Assembly: GCA_964451305.1 (NCBI GenBank) | Contig: CAYVHV010000008.1 | Span: 38,135 to 102,134 of the forward strand | Length of the DNA stretch: 64,000 bases | DNA from: SHLQ01 sp964451305 | Lineage (GTDB): Bacteria; Actinomycetota; Acidimicrobiia; Acidimicrobiales; SHLQ01 | Direction: 5' to 3' | Part shown: positions 44,433 through 53,419 of the stretch, one piece after another | Layout: every line of letters begins with the position of its first letter | Numbering within the stretch: position 1 is the stretch's first letter | The notes under the pieces: model-generated | Database searches by the model: none | Seen by the model: the letters and a program-made list of their open reading frames with translations, nothing else | Told to the model about the DNA's origin: nothing | Position numbers and translations under genes: made by a program

Positions 44433-46346
44433 ATGCACATCCGTACCGCGCCGAAACGCGCAATTCTCGCGCTGGCGGTAGCGTGCTCGCTCCCAATCCC
44501 GCTCTTCGCACCCGCCGTAGCGTCGGCACAAGCCGGCTCGGATGGCTACGGGCCCGAAGATCTGACCAACTTCGAGATCCCCGAGAACCTATTCGAAGGA
44601 ACGTGGGTCGACCCCGTCACGAGATTCGATCTCGACGAGACGACGCTTGCGACCCTCGACGATTTCGATATCACCTCTATTCACGACAGCCGAGTCTTCG
44701 CCGCTGGGGTTGAACTTCAGCAGGTCGCGAACGACACCACCACCGAGCTCGCCGACCGCCACATTCGTGTACTGCGAGTCATCGAGACACTCGAACGAGA
44801 GGTCGACTCCATCGAATCTCAGATTCGCGAACGCGAACCCGAGATCAACACGCTTCTCACCGGCATCCGCGTCGCAGAAGAGAACACCGCCCGACTCGCC
44901 GAAGAGATCGACGTTCGCGAACGTGCAATCGCCGAGTTCGCGATCCGGACCTTCATCGGCGAGGACCAAGTCGAACTCGTCCTCACCGAACCCGACACCG
45001 AGTTTGGCGAAACACGAGTCGTCTCCGACGAAGTTCGCGACGATCACCGGACCCAGATCGCAACACGCGAGCGATACCTCGCCCGTCATGTCGAGACCCA
45101 CGCACGCTTGACCTCAGACCTCGAGACGATTCGAGACGAACTTCAGAGCCTCCGAAGCGCTCGGGTCGAACGCATTGCGGACCAGGAAGAGGCCGAGGCT
45201 CTCGCCGAACAGACCGAGGACACGTATCAGCTCGCGCTGCACTCTCGCCTCGCCGAATTTGTCGACGGGACCGATATCCCATTCGTCGCGCTGAACGCGT
45301 ACGTCATCGCTGCCCGAACGCTCGAGATCGAGGATCCCCAATGCCAGATTCACTGGTCGATGCTCGCTGGCATTGGTCGTATCGAGAGCTTCCATGGGTA
45401 CTTTGGAAACTCGACGCTCGACATCAACGGCCACACGACCGAAGACATTCGAGGCCTTCCGCTCGACGGACGTATTCTCTCGGGCGCCGAGTTTGTCACC
45501 GGTGACGATGCTCCGGCTGCATCGGGCCGCACCGAGGACACCGTGGTCACTATTCCGGCCTCACCCGCCGACGTCGCCCAAAGCTCGAACGAGACGCTGA
45601 CCGGAGCGTTCCAAGCCGACGGCGACACCGGCGAAACCGCTGAGCCGGCTCCAGAACCGGCACCGACATCCACCCTCGAACCGCTCATTCCCGCCCCAGA
45701 GCCTGAACCAACGCCCTCTCCCGGGTCTGCTGCTGGTGCAGCGAGCACGGTGGAGGAAGTCCCTACTACCCCCGAAACACCCGGAGACGAAGCAGGCGAC
45801 GCCAACCCAGCAGATGCGGAGTCGGCCACCACGACCGCTGGCGGAGCAACGACCACCGGCGTCGTTAAGACACTTGCACTCATCCTCGATAGCGACGATG
45901 GAGTCCTCGATGGCGACACCGTGTACGACCGTGCGGTTGGACCGATGCAGTTCATCCCTACCACGTGGCGCCTCTTCGACGCCGATGGCAACGGTGATGG
46001 TGAGACCGACCCACAGAACATCTACGATGCAGCGCTCGCATCCGCTCGATACTTGTGTGCCTCGACCACGACGATGGCCACGCTCGCGGGCGAACAGCGA
46101 GCGTATTTCGCCTACAACCACGACCTCGATTACTCCCGCAACGTGACCCAAGCTGGCCGCGGGTACCGGAACCTCATTTCGATCGAGAGTCCCGAGATCG
46201 GAGAAGGCGAAGCTCGCTACTATCGGGGCATCCTTGAAGGGTCTCAGGCCGATGCCGTCGAGGACGTGGACGACGAGGACGCTCCCCTCGTCGACATCGC
46301 TCAGCTGCGAGCTGACCTCGCCGCCATCACACTCCCCGACTGGTAA
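44433..46346 (+). CDS. Secreted lytic transglycosylase with interrupted catalytic domain
   Basis: 637 residues. A signal peptide (cleavage near ASAQA, about 34) is followed by a long charged coiled coil (about 100-275). The MltB/SLT-type catalytic domain then begins with AGIGRIESFHG (catalytic Glu318) and LDINGHTTEDIRG. A Pro/Ala/Glu/Thr-rich insert (about 351-475) interrupts it before it resumes as DRAVGPMQFIPTTW and YNHDLDYSRNV. It cleaves peptidoglycan glycan strands outside the membrane; the coiled coil resembles regulatory arms of secreted wall hydrolases. The insert is probably a flexible loop. Confidence 0.85.
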   Translation: MHIRTAPKRAILALAVACSLPIPLFAPAVASAQAGSDGYGPEDLTNFEIPENLFEGTWVDPVTRFDLDETTLATLDDFDITSIHDSRVFAAGVELQQVANDTTTELADRHIRVLRVIETLEREVDSIESQIREREPEINTLLTGIRVAEENTARLAEEIDVRERAIAEFAIRTFIGEDQVELVLTEPDTEFGETRVVSDEVRDDHRTQIATRERYLARHVETHARLTSDLETIRDELQSLRSARVERIADQEEAEALAEQTEDTYQLALHSRLAEFVDGTDIPFVALNAYVIAARTLEIEDPQCQIHWSMLAGIGRIESFHGYFGNSTLDINGHTTEDIRGLPLDGRILSGAEFVTGDDAPAASGRTEDTVVTIPASPADVAQSSNETLTGAFQADGDTGETAEPAPEPAPTSTLEPLIPAPEPEPTPSPGSAAGAASTVEEVPTTPETPGDEAGDANPADAESATTTAGGATTTGVVKTLALILDSDDGVLDGDTVYDRAVGPMQFIPTTWRLFDADGNGDGETDPQNIYDAALASARYLCASTTTMATLAGEQRAYFAYNHDLDYSRNVTQAGRGYRNLISIESPEIGEGEARYYRGILEGSQADAVEDVDDEDAPLVDIAQLRADLAAITLPDW

Positions 46347-46362
46347 CCCCTACGATGTCTCG

Positions 46363-47013
46363 GTGACCACCAAGACCTCACCATCGGACGACAACAGACC
46401 AGTTGTTGGTGTGGGACCCCACCCCGAGCCGTGGCCGGTGGGGGATCACTTCGACCCGGAACTGCTCGCCGAGGGCGATCGGCGCAACGTCATCGACCGC
46501 TACCGCTATTGGACGAGAGAAGCGATCGTCGCCGACCTCGATTCGACTCGATCACCAATGCACATCGCGATCGAGAACTGGGAGCACGACTTCAACATCG
46601 GAACGGTCGTACGAAACGCCAACGCGTTCAACACGGCAGGAGTTCACATCATTGGCAAACGCCGCTGGAACCGGCGAGGCGCCATGGTCACCGATCGATA
46701 CCACCACGTCCACCACCACCCGACCGTCGAAGCGTTCATCGCATGGGCCGACGATGCCGGTTTAGCGGTCATTGGTATCGACAACCTGCCCGGGTCGGTG
46801 GCGCTCGAACACACCGAACTCCCCGAGGCGTGCGTGCTCGTCTTTGGTCAGGAAGGTCCGGGCCTCTCCGAAGCAGTTCGCGAACGCGCGCAGTTGGTGT
46901 GCTCGATCGCCCAATTCGGATCGACCCGATCGATCAACGCAGGCGTCGCATCAGGGATCGCCATGCACACCTGGGTAGTCCAGCATCAAAAGGACAAGAT
47001 CGAACCGAACTAA
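46363..47013 (+). CDS. SpoU/TrmH-family RNA 2'-O-methyltransferase
   Basis: A SPOUT methyltransferase of 216 residues. The three motifs are present: NIGTVVRNANAF (motif 1), VFGQEGPGLSEAV (motif 2) and STRSINAGVASGIAMH (motif 3, SAM knot). It methylates a ribose in tRNA or rRNA; the target is not deducible. The GTG start was chosen because the frame upstream lies within the transglycosylase gene. 16 nt separate the two genes. Confidence 0.88.
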   Translation: MTTKTSPSDDNRPVVGVGPHPEPWPVGDHFDPELLAEGDRRNVIDRYRYWTREAIVADLDSTRSPMHIAIENWEHDFNIGTVVRNANAFNTAGVHIIGKRRWNRRGAMVTDRYHHVHHHPTVEAFIAWADDAGLAVIGIDNLPGSVALEHTELPEACVLVFGQEGPGLSEAVRERAQLVCSIAQFGSTRSINAGVASGIAMHTWVVQHQKDKIEPN

Positions 47014-47025
47014 CGCGGGAGTGTT

Positions 47026-47355
47026 TTACTCGACCTGCGCCATGAGTTCTTCGTCGGTTGGGATCTCGACACCTGGCACGTAATAGGTGTAGAGGTCGAC
47101 GATGATCTCTTTGAGCCCGGAGGAATCGGTCGACGAGAGTTCGACCGTGACAACGTTGCCGTTGAGCGACACACCATCGACCTGTCCGGTGGCGAGCAGT
47201 CGTCGTGCGAGTTCGTCGGCGGGCCGGTCACCGACGGGCGGCGTGTCTTCAGTAAAGCGCTCATGTCCCATGCCGGTGAGGGCACGGTTGAGCACGTAGC
47301 GAATGATGCCTGGCTTGGTCGATGGCTTTTCTACGACGGTTACGAGCTGACCCAT
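47026..47355 (-). CDS. Nfu N-terminal-like domain protein (109 aa)
   Basis: The pattern IRYVLNRALTG, ADELARRLLATGQVDGVSLNGNVVTVEL, then a helix and an acidic end, resembles the N-terminal domain of Nfu/NifU-like scaffolds, but no C-terminal CxxC iron-sulfur domain is present. An accessory role in Fe-S maturation is possible; the resemblance is by eye. Downstream of the small membrane-protein gene in the rnhB run, 2 nt apart. Confidence 0.55.
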   Translation of the reverse strand: MGQLVTVVEKPSTKPGIIRYVLNRALTGMGHERFTEDTPPVGDRPADELARRLLATGQVDGVSLNGNVVTVELSSTDSSGLKEIIVDLYTYYVPGVEIPTDEELMAQVE

Positions 47356-47357
47356 AT

Positions 47358-47780
47358 TCAGGATCGTATCTTCGATTCTTGTCGAGCGGCATACTCACGG
47401 GCGGCGAGCACGCTGAGGGTAACGGTGATGGCCCACAGGACCGTGTGAACGATCTTGAAGCCGGTGTCCCATTCGCTACTGGCCAAGATCGCGATTCCAC
47501 GGGTTGTAAAGCGGGCGATACCCGCAATGACGAGGACTCCGAGCGCGCGGCCATGCCAGGTGAGGTCCTTGACCATCGAGATACCGACGGCGACTGCTGC
47601 GGCGATGAGGAAGACCGCGACAGCTACAGAAGTGACGAGTTCGAAACCCACAAGTTCGTCGTCGGCAATGATATTGCGTAGTCGACTGCCCCAGATTCCG
47701 ACCGTCCAAAGGACCAAGGCGGATCGGACGACTTGTCCGGAACGGGTGAGACCCGATGTTCGTGTCGTAGTTGCGCTCAC
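47358..47780 (-). CDS. Small membrane protein with four TM helices
   Basis: About 140 residues with hydrophobic helices at SALVLWTVGIWG, LVTSVAVAVFLIAAAVAVGI, ALGVLVIAGIARF and IVHTVLWAITVTLSVLA. The GTG chosen overlaps the rnhB stop by 4 nt (GTGA), strong evidence for this start over the long upstream frame. Family not recognised. Confidence 0.65.
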   Translation of the reverse strand: MSATTTRTSGLTRSGQVVRSALVLWTVGIWGSRLRNIIADDELVGFELVTSVAVAVFLIAAAVAVGISMVKDLTWHGRALGVLVIAGIARFTTRGIAILASSEWDTGFKIVHTVLWAITVTLSVLAAREYAARQESKIRS

Positions 47781-48493
47781 ACGAAGAGCGTACCTTGGCC
47801 ATCGTCGGGGACGTACCGCGAGAGCCCTCGCCATTGCAGCGCATCCATAAACGCCCAGCTCTTGCGATGGATGGTCGATGGCCCAAGGATCTGAAGCGCG
47901 GAACGGTGTCGGTGACACGGATAGCCCTTGTTCTCGGCGAGCCAGTAGCCGGGGTATTCATCGTCGAGTTCGCGCATCATTCGGTCGCGGGTCACCTTTG
48001 CGAGAATGCTCGCAGCGGCGATCGACAAACTCTCTCGTTCGCCGCGCACAATGGTGGTCGCGCGCCCTCCCCCAACAAAGTCCCACTTGCCATCGAGCAG
48101 TGCTATTTCGACTTCGGCTCCGCCGATTTGCGGCCGGAGCGCATCGAGGCACCGTTGGGCTGCCAGCCGTTGAGCATCCGACATGCCGAGCGCATCACAT
48201 TCACTCGGACTCGCATGGCCAACCGCCCACGCCTCACACCAGTTGGCTATGCGATCGAACATCTCCTCGCGTTCAGCTGCGCTCAACATCTTCGAATCAC
48301 GGACTTTGTAGATGCGCCGATCCTTCGGGACGATCGCGGCACCGACGGTCAACGGACCGGCCCACGAACCTTTCCCGACTTCATCGAGGCCAGCTACGCA
48401 GTCGACGCCGCGGTCCCAGTGGGCGCGTTCGTGGCGCAATCCAGGAGCGGACTTCTTCAGCGATGTGCGAAGTTGCCGAACCTGACCTGTCAA
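47777..48493 (-). CDS. rnhB: Ribonuclease HII
   Basis: Removes ribonucleotides and RNA primers from DNA. The first catalytic motif reads GLDEVGKGSWAGPL with the Asp-Glu pair, followed by DSKMLSAAERE, LLDGKWDF (third acid) and IAAASILAKVTRDRMM. The usual GRG of this motif is GKG here. The length of 238 residues is normal. The start overlaps the stop of the upstream unknown gene by 4 nt. Confidence 0.93.
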   Translation of the reverse strand: MTGQVRQLRTSLKKSAPGLRHERAHWDRGVDCVAGLDEVGKGSWAGPLTVGAAIVPKDRRIYKVRDSKMLSAAEREEMFDRIANWCEAWAVGHASPSECDALGMSDAQRLAAQRCLDALRPQIGGAEVEIALLDGKWDFVGGGRATTIVRGERESLSIAAASILAKVTRDRMMRELDDEYPGYWLAENKGYPCHRHRSALQILGPSTIHRKSWAFMDALQWRGLSRYVPDDGQGTLFV

Positions 48494-50334
48494 AGAAGCG
48501 ACCTCTTCGATGAGACCGACGCCTCACTCGCTGCGGCGTCGCGCTGATCGATCAGCTTTTGGGGGACGGCGAGCAGCGCTTCACCAGACGGTTCCGACGT
48601 TGAAAAGTTCGGGTCGAGTGAACTGCACCGAAGTGAGAACGATGACGCTGCTCCTGCTCGATCGATATCACCGACCCCGCTTCGATCAAGCTCCCAGAGC
48701 ATGGCGGCTCGTTCCCCGTGCCACCGCAGAGCAACCGACAAGCGCCCCGCCGAAGTCAACATGTTCGTGAATGCCACCTTCTGCCCAAGCCACCGCGACG
48801 ATGCTCCAGGGAAGACGTCGATGGTGCCATTCGACAAGTCCGAAACGCACAGCGACATGAGCCCGACGAGTAGAGAGGCGCGGGCGTGCGGACTATCGCC
48901 GTTGCCGTTACGAGACCAGCTCCAGGTAGATCCGGCGAGCGACCGCATCGGGACGAGGGGCTCGTACACGAAATCGGTCGATGCCGAAGCTGCCATGGCC
49001 AACCCGACCGATTCAGCGCTTGGGGGGTTCTTCTTCGCAAGTTCTTCTGCGACTCGACCAGCGCTTTCTTCGGCGACGCCAAAGCCGTGCCGGACATAGA
49101 CGAGACCATCGTCGGGATTCGTCATCGTGCCGACGATCCCTGCAGCGTCCATCGACGCGTCCGCACCATGAGCTGCACCGACGGCGTCGACCAATGGGGC
49201 CACGAGACGTGGAGTCCGACTCTTCGACAACGCATGTCCAGCGACTGCCGCAACGGCATCGCCATGGCGAGAAAGCACGACCTCGCCTTCAGGAGAATGG
49301 GAGATCGAGCCGACGACAGCGGCCATTGCGGGCCAATGCTCACGCCCGATCTGACCTTCGGTAACCCCTGCCAACAAGGCATCCGCGACGTGAGCCGCAG
49401 CCCAGTCGAGGCCGGCTCGGCTGAGTGCGACCACTCGAATCGAGTCATCGATGGGTTTCCACGATCGATCACCGAGCGGGCGCCCGACCAGAGCTGTCGA
49501 CCCGAGCAGGCTCGAGAACAGCGCAGCCGGAAGGTGCTTGGGCCAACCGGGGAGATCGATGTCGGGTGTGGCCCGCAAGTGCGCCTTCCAGCCCGCCTGG
49601 ACCGTGTCGAGAGGTGCCGGCGCAACGACCACCTCTTCGCGTCCTTCAAGAATCTCGATCTGTCGGGTCGCTCCTCGTGTCAGCGGGATGATCGCGGCGA
49701 TCGACGCGCACCCATCGGGACTATCGAGGTCTGGGGTTCCGGAGATCTCGGTTTCGCTCAATTCGAGCTGATCGAGAAGATTTGCAGCATCCGCACCATC
49801 ATCGACGGCGGTCACAACAGCACCGGGCACTCGGCCAAGCTCGACCAGCGGAAGCTTGTCGATCACGATCAACGACCCAGCGACTCGCGCGGACGAGATT
49901 CGTCCACCTCGGCCAAGACTCTTCGGGCGCACGACGACGGCAACGACCACCGAGACGTTCGTCGTGTTTGCCAACTCGACGATGACGCGCCCCTGCCCAT
50001 CGCCAGATTCATCAGCCCACGCTGTCTGAACCACATCTCCATCGTCGAGCTTCTGACGGGTCTCGATGATCGGTAGACCGTCGAGTCGGGTTTGGCGCAG
50101 ACCATCGCCAGGTCCGCCACGGACCCAACGCTCGCCGTGCCCAAACCACAACTCGACCGACACGGCCCGGGTCCTCGGATAGACAGCACCACGATCATCG
50201 ACGTCGGCGACGGGGCCGGCTTGAAGCGTGCTCACCGTGTTCCAGCGTTTCTCAGGAGCAGCGCTGTCGGGATGTGTTGTCGACGGGTCGGTCTCCGTGG
50301 AGGAACGACCGAACATCTGACGAAGAGGCCTCAT
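48490..50334 (-). CDS. Large protein of unknown function (614 aa)
   Basis: A soluble protein with no signal peptide or TM helix. The N-terminal third is beta-rich (VSVELWFGHGERW, VVVAVVVRPKSLGRGG); the middle and C-terminal parts are Ala-rich helices (GLDWAAAHVADALLAGV, AAMLWELDRSG). The order of a beta-sandwich followed by a helical array recalls six-hairpin glycosidases, but no catalytic motif is evident and this is only an impression. It heads the run with rnhB (ATGA overlap) and is divergent from cofC with only 22 nt between them. Confidence 0.7.
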   Translation of the reverse strand: MRPLRQMFGRSSTETDPSTTHPDSAAPEKRWNTVSTLQAGPVADVDDRGAVYPRTRAVSVELWFGHGERWVRGGPGDGLRQTRLDGLPIIETRQKLDDGDVVQTAWADESGDGQGRVIVELANTTNVSVVVAVVVRPKSLGRGGRISSARVAGSLIVIDKLPLVELGRVPGAVVTAVDDGADAANLLDQLELSETEISGTPDLDSPDGCASIAAIIPLTRGATRQIEILEGREEVVVAPAPLDTVQAGWKAHLRATPDIDLPGWPKHLPAALFSSLLGSTALVGRPLGDRSWKPIDDSIRVVALSRAGLDWAAAHVADALLAGVTEGQIGREHWPAMAAVVGSISHSPEGEVVLSRHGDAVAAVAGHALSKSRTPRLVAPLVDAVGAAHGADASMDAAGIVGTMTNPDDGLVYVRHGFGVAEESAGRVAEELAKKNPPSAESVGLAMAASASTDFVYEPLVPMRSLAGSTWSWSRNGNGDSPHARASLLVGLMSLCVSDLSNGTIDVFPGASSRWLGQKVAFTNMLTSAGRLSVALRWHGERAAMLWELDRSGVGDIDRAGAASSFSLRCSSLDPNFSTSEPSGEALLAVPQKLIDQRDAAASEASVSSKRSLL

Positions 50335-50356
50335 GCCCTGACCCTAGACTTAGCCA

Positions 50357-51010
50357 ATGGACCTTCCGCACTCGGCAACCGGTGACGTTGGTCGAGCCGC
50401 TGTGCTCATCCCGTTGCGGTCGCTCGGTTCGGGCAAAGCGCGCCTCGGGGACGTGCTCACACTCTCCGAACGCGTTGTTCTCATCGAGACGATGGCAGAG
50501 CGGGTCATTAGCGCAGCGCACGACCTGGACGTGCTCGTCGTCCATGACGACCCGAATGTGGAGATGTGGGCGACCGGACGAGGCGCCATGGCGATCCAAG
50601 CCGAGACACCCGGACTCAATAACGCGATCACCGAAGGCCGAGAGTACCTGCGGGCCGCCGGGTATTCGCGGCTCATCATCGCGCACGCCGACCTTCCGTA
50701 CGCGGCCGACCTCCGGGTCATGCTCACCGCTCATGAGATCTCGATTGCACCGGACCGCCACCGCGACGGGACAAACGTGCTGTCATTATCGACCACGACC
50801 CCGTTCGACTTTGCGTACGGTCCAGGCTCGTTCGAGAACCACGTGCAGATCGCCCGTGACCGAGGGATCGAACCGTTTGTGGTCGATCTACCCGGGTTGT
50901 CGTGGGATATTGATCACCCCGATGACCTGCCAGATGACCTCACCGATTTCGGCCTGGCACATCGTCAGCCTTCCGAGAAACACACCCAACCAAGAGGACG
51001 ACCGGCATGA
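50357..51010 (+). CDS. cofC: 2-phospholactate/PEP guanylyltransferase (CofC/FbiD)
   Basis: Activates 2-phospholactate or phosphoenolpyruvate with GTP in coenzyme F420 biosynthesis. The nucleotide-binding LIPLRSLGSGKARLGDVLT, GLNNAITEGREYL and IIAHADLPYA are the family signatures, and SWDIDHPDDL is at the C-terminus. The length of 217 residues is usual. The stop overlaps the PIG-L gene start by 4 nt. The other F420 genes are not in the window. Confidence 0.9.
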   Translation: MDLPHSATGDVGRAAVLIPLRSLGSGKARLGDVLTLSERVVLIETMAERVISAAHDLDVLVVHDDPNVEMWATGRGAMAIQAETPGLNNAITEGREYLRAAGYSRLIIAHADLPYAADLRVMLTAHEISIAPDRHRDGTNVLSLSTTTPFDFAYGPGSFENHVQIARDRGIEPFVVDLPGLSWDIDHPDDLPDDLTDFGLAHRQPSEKHTQPRGRPA

Positions 51011-51732
51011 CATCCACCAACCTCCCCACACCAAAGAGTGCGCTCGCAATCGCAGCTCACCCAGACGACATCGAGTTCGAATGCGGTGCCACGCTCGCGA
51101 AATGGGCTGCGAGCGGCTGCGTTGTACACCATCTGATCTGCACCGATGGATCGAAGGGCACGTGGGATGAGCACGCCGATACCGTCGCCCTCGTCGACAT
51201 TCGCATGGAGGAGCAACGCGAGGCTGCACGTCGCCTCGGCGCTACGGGCACGGTGAACTTTCTCGGCGCGGTCGACGGTGAGCTCACCGCCGACCTAGAC
51301 ATGCGCCGAGAAGTCGCCCGGGTCATTCGAGAGACCACACCCGACGTCGTCTTTGGGCACGATCCATGGAAACGATGGCGCCTACACCCAGACCATCGCA
51401 ACGCTGGTTTCCTCGCGGTCGAAGGCATCGTTGCGGCCCGCGACCCATTCTTCTTTCCCGAGCTGAACCTGCCGCGCCATCGCCCCGCTGCGCTCTTGCT
51501 CTTCGAGTCTGAAGCGCCAGACCACGTCGAGAACGTCGATGGTTTCACCGAACCGAAGATCAACGCACTGCTCGCTCACGAGAGCCAGTTCGAGACCACG
51601 ATGGTCATCACCGACAATCCCGACAGCGAAACCGCAGAGTTCCACGAGCGCGAGCTCACCCAAATGCGTGCGATGGCAAACGACCAGGACTTCGAGTTCG
51701 GCGAAGCCTTCCACCTCATCTCGGACCTCTAA
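51007..51732 (+). CDS. PIG-L/LmbE-family deacetylase
   Basis: A zinc N-deacetylase fold of 241 residues: AAHPDDIEFECG supplies His and Asp, and the third ligand is in RLHPDHRNAG. TDGSKGTWDE is the conserved loop after the second strand. It is distinct from mca at 20 kb in sequence and length. Substrates in the family are N-acetyl sugars such as GlcNAc-inositol; this one is unassigned. Coupled to cofC; a strong terminator follows. Confidence 0.87.
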   Translation: MTSTNLPTPKSALAIAAHPDDIEFECGATLAKWAASGCVVHHLICTDGSKGTWDEHADTVALVDIRMEEQREAARRLGATGTVNFLGAVDGELTADLDMRREVARVIRETTPDVVFGHDPWKRWRLHPDHRNAGFLAVEGIVAARDPFFFPELNLPRHRPAALLLFESEAPDHVENVDGFTEPKINALLAHESQFETTMVITDNPDSETAEFHERELTQMRAMANDQDFEFGEAFHLISDL

Positions 51733-51796
51733 ACCTCAATGGCGACCGATACGCGGCGTCGTCCCTCGTTCTCTTCGCTTTCCCACGACAGGGCCC

Positions 51797-51847
51797 CAAA
51801 ACGGGACGTTCCCCGGGCCCTTACGGACCCGGGGAACGTTAGTTTTT
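51797..51847. terminator. Strong bidirectional rho-independent terminator
   Basis: A perfect 12-bp stem, ACGTTCCCCGGG (51806-51817) with CCCGGGGAACGT (51828-51839) around a 10-nt loop, is followed by five Ts on the plus strand and preceded by four As, which act as Ts on the minus strand. It lies between the convergent PIG-L and TM-helix genes. Confidence 0.9.
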
Positions 51848-51886
51848 CGACTCACCCAGCTCGAAGGCTAGGAGTTCTTTCGGTGC

Positions 51887-52558
51887 TTACTTGCCACCGT
51901 CGAGTGCGTCGTAAACCTTTGGCCAGAAGCGGTCACGTGCTGCCCAGATACCACCGATGCCGAACTTGATAACCAAGATGGCGGCGAGGCCTGTGGTCAG
52001 TGCGGTCCAGAGCTGGTCGATGATGTCTGCGCCGAATCCGAGCTGGTCGATCGCCGCGAAGGCGCCGAAGACCCAGATCGCTCCAATGATGACCTTGAGC
52101 AGGGTGTCACCAGCGGTGATGTTTGACATCGTTGGGGTGAGTACGCCCCGAACAAAGTTCGCTGCTGCGCCGGTGATCACGATCAGAACGATTGCGATGA
52201 GGACGTTTGGAATCCACGCAACGAGCTGGTTGATCAGCGATTCGATGGACTCGATGCCCAGTGCGCTAACGGCGAGCTGGATGAACACCAGCATGATGAT
52301 CCATCCAACAATCTTGGCGAGGAGGAGAGCGGAGTCAGGGAAACCGCCACGCTCTACAACGGCGCCGAGGCCGCTCTTGTCAATTACGTCATCAAACTTG
52401 ACTGCCTTCAAAAGCTTGTGAGCGAGCTTGACAACAATGCCAGCCACGATCTTTCCGATGAAGTACAGGATCAATGCGCCGACAAGGCGCGGGATGAACT
52501 CAAGGAATATGCCTACGGTGTCCGCAAGTGAGTCCACTATGTCGTCAATAAAATTCAT
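51887..52558 (-). CDS. Conserved TM-helix (MscS-related) membrane protein
   Basis: 223 residues with about five hydrophobic helices and the repeat style of the conserved TM-helix family: IPRLVGALILYFIGKIVAGIV with VKFDDVIDKSGL after it, then IPNVLIAIVLIVITGAAANFV. The family is related to small mechanosensitive channels, but no MscS pore or beta domain is present. It is divergent from the ECF sigma gene, and a second TM-helix protein lies on the other side of that sigma/anti-sigma pair. Confidence 0.82.
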   Translation of the reverse strand: MNFIDDIVDSLADTVGIFLEFIPRLVGALILYFIGKIVAGIVVKLAHKLLKAVKFDDVIDKSGLGAVVERGGFPDSALLLAKIVGWIIMLVFIQLAVSALGIESIESLINQLVAWIPNVLIAIVLIVITGAAANFVRGVLTPTMSNITAGDTLLKVIIGAIWVFGAFAAIDQLGFGADIIDQLWTALTTGLAAILVIKFGIGGIWAARDRFWPKVYDALDGGK

Positions 52559-52900
52559 TTTCGGTGTTGCCTCCAGAGCATCATTTAGTTACGTGACACT
52601 ACGGACGCCACCTCATTAACGAAAGTCGCGTGTATTACAGTTTTTCTTTACCTGAAATTTCTCTCGGTTAATCCGCGACAAATTTGACACGCAGCGCGTC
52701 GATACATCATGGCCGTTGCAACGCTACCCACTACATGCGATACGCCTGTCGACATCACGACGTCGTTCTTCGACGTGGTCGACAGTTGCATTGTGCGTGG
52801 CAGCGCAAATTCGGCCACATTGGATGCGAGAGCATGCTCCGGGATCACCAATGACGCTGAGACCGGAAAAATCGACACGCGAGGACGCGACGAGCACACC
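52559..52900. other. Divergent intergenic region upstream of the ECF sigma gene
   Basis: The first 120 nt are AT-rich and probably contain promoters in both directions; TTGACA at 52684-52689 could be a -35 element but no well-spaced -10 follows. The rest is open in the frame of the sigma gene from an ATG at 52709 but does not resemble sigma sequence, so I treat it as leader. Confidence 0.45.
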
Positions 52901-53419
52901 ATGAGTACAGGCACCGAGGCTTCACCAGAACAATTGCTCGATGAGCTCGTTCGTGAACACTCGGACGCGGTGTACCGGGTTGCCTACTCCGTGGTGAGAG
53001 ATTCGGCCTTGGCCGAAGATGTCGCCCAGGATGCAATCTTGAAGGCATGGCGTGCTCTCCCTACATTCCGTGGGGACTCCTCGCTTCGGTCATGGGTACT
53101 ACGCATCACCCACAACACTGCAATATCCACGCTTCGAAAACGGCGTGAAGAACTCCGGGATCCAGCACTCCTCCCGGAACAGGAAAGTCGTTCGAGTACT
53201 GAGTCTGAGGCGGTTCAGCACCTGTCGATCGAAGCATTCGAAGAAGCGTTAAATCAGTTGGACGAACTTTCACGTTCGATCATCGTGCTTCGTGAAGTCG
53301 AAGGGCTTTCCTACGATGAAATCGCCGAACTCGTCGGCGTTCCCTTACCCACCGTCAAGACGCGGCTCCTGCGGGGTCGTCGGGTTCTGGCATCAGCACT
53401 CTCAGATTGGAAGCAGTGA
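52901..53419 (+). CDS. ECF-family RNA polymerase sigma factor
   Basis: 172 residues: region 2 with VYRVAYSVVRDSALAEDVAQD and FRGDSSLRSWVLRITHNTA, and region 4 with LDELSRSIIVLREVEGLSYDE then VPLPTVKTRLLRGRRVL. The ATG chosen gives the normal N-terminus; the frame extends to 52709 without similarity. The stop and the anti-sigma start share one base (TGATG), so the two are translationally coupled. Its regulon is unknown; two flanking TM-helix membrane genes are candidates. Confidence 0.9.
   Translation: MSTGTEASPEQLLDELVREHSDAVYRVAYSVVRDSALAEDVAQDAILKAWRALPTFRGDSSLRSWVLRITHNTAISTLRKRREELRDPALLPEQESRSSTESEAVQHLSIEAFEEALNQLDELSRSIIVLREVEGLSYDEIAELVGVPLPTVKTRLLRGRRVLASALSDWKQ

Noticed and set aside
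48886..50076. A 396-codon plus-strand frame opposite the 614-residue gene
   Set aside because: The minus-strand frame is longer, is coupled to rnhB by ATGA, and has ordinary amino-acid composition. The plus frame is Arg/Cys/Ser-rich and lacks a ribosome-binding site.
52709..52900. N-terminal extension of the ECF sigma factor
   Set aside because: The frame is open but the sequence has no sigma-region similarity and includes a likely promoter/leader. The ATG at 52901 gives the normal ECF N-terminus.
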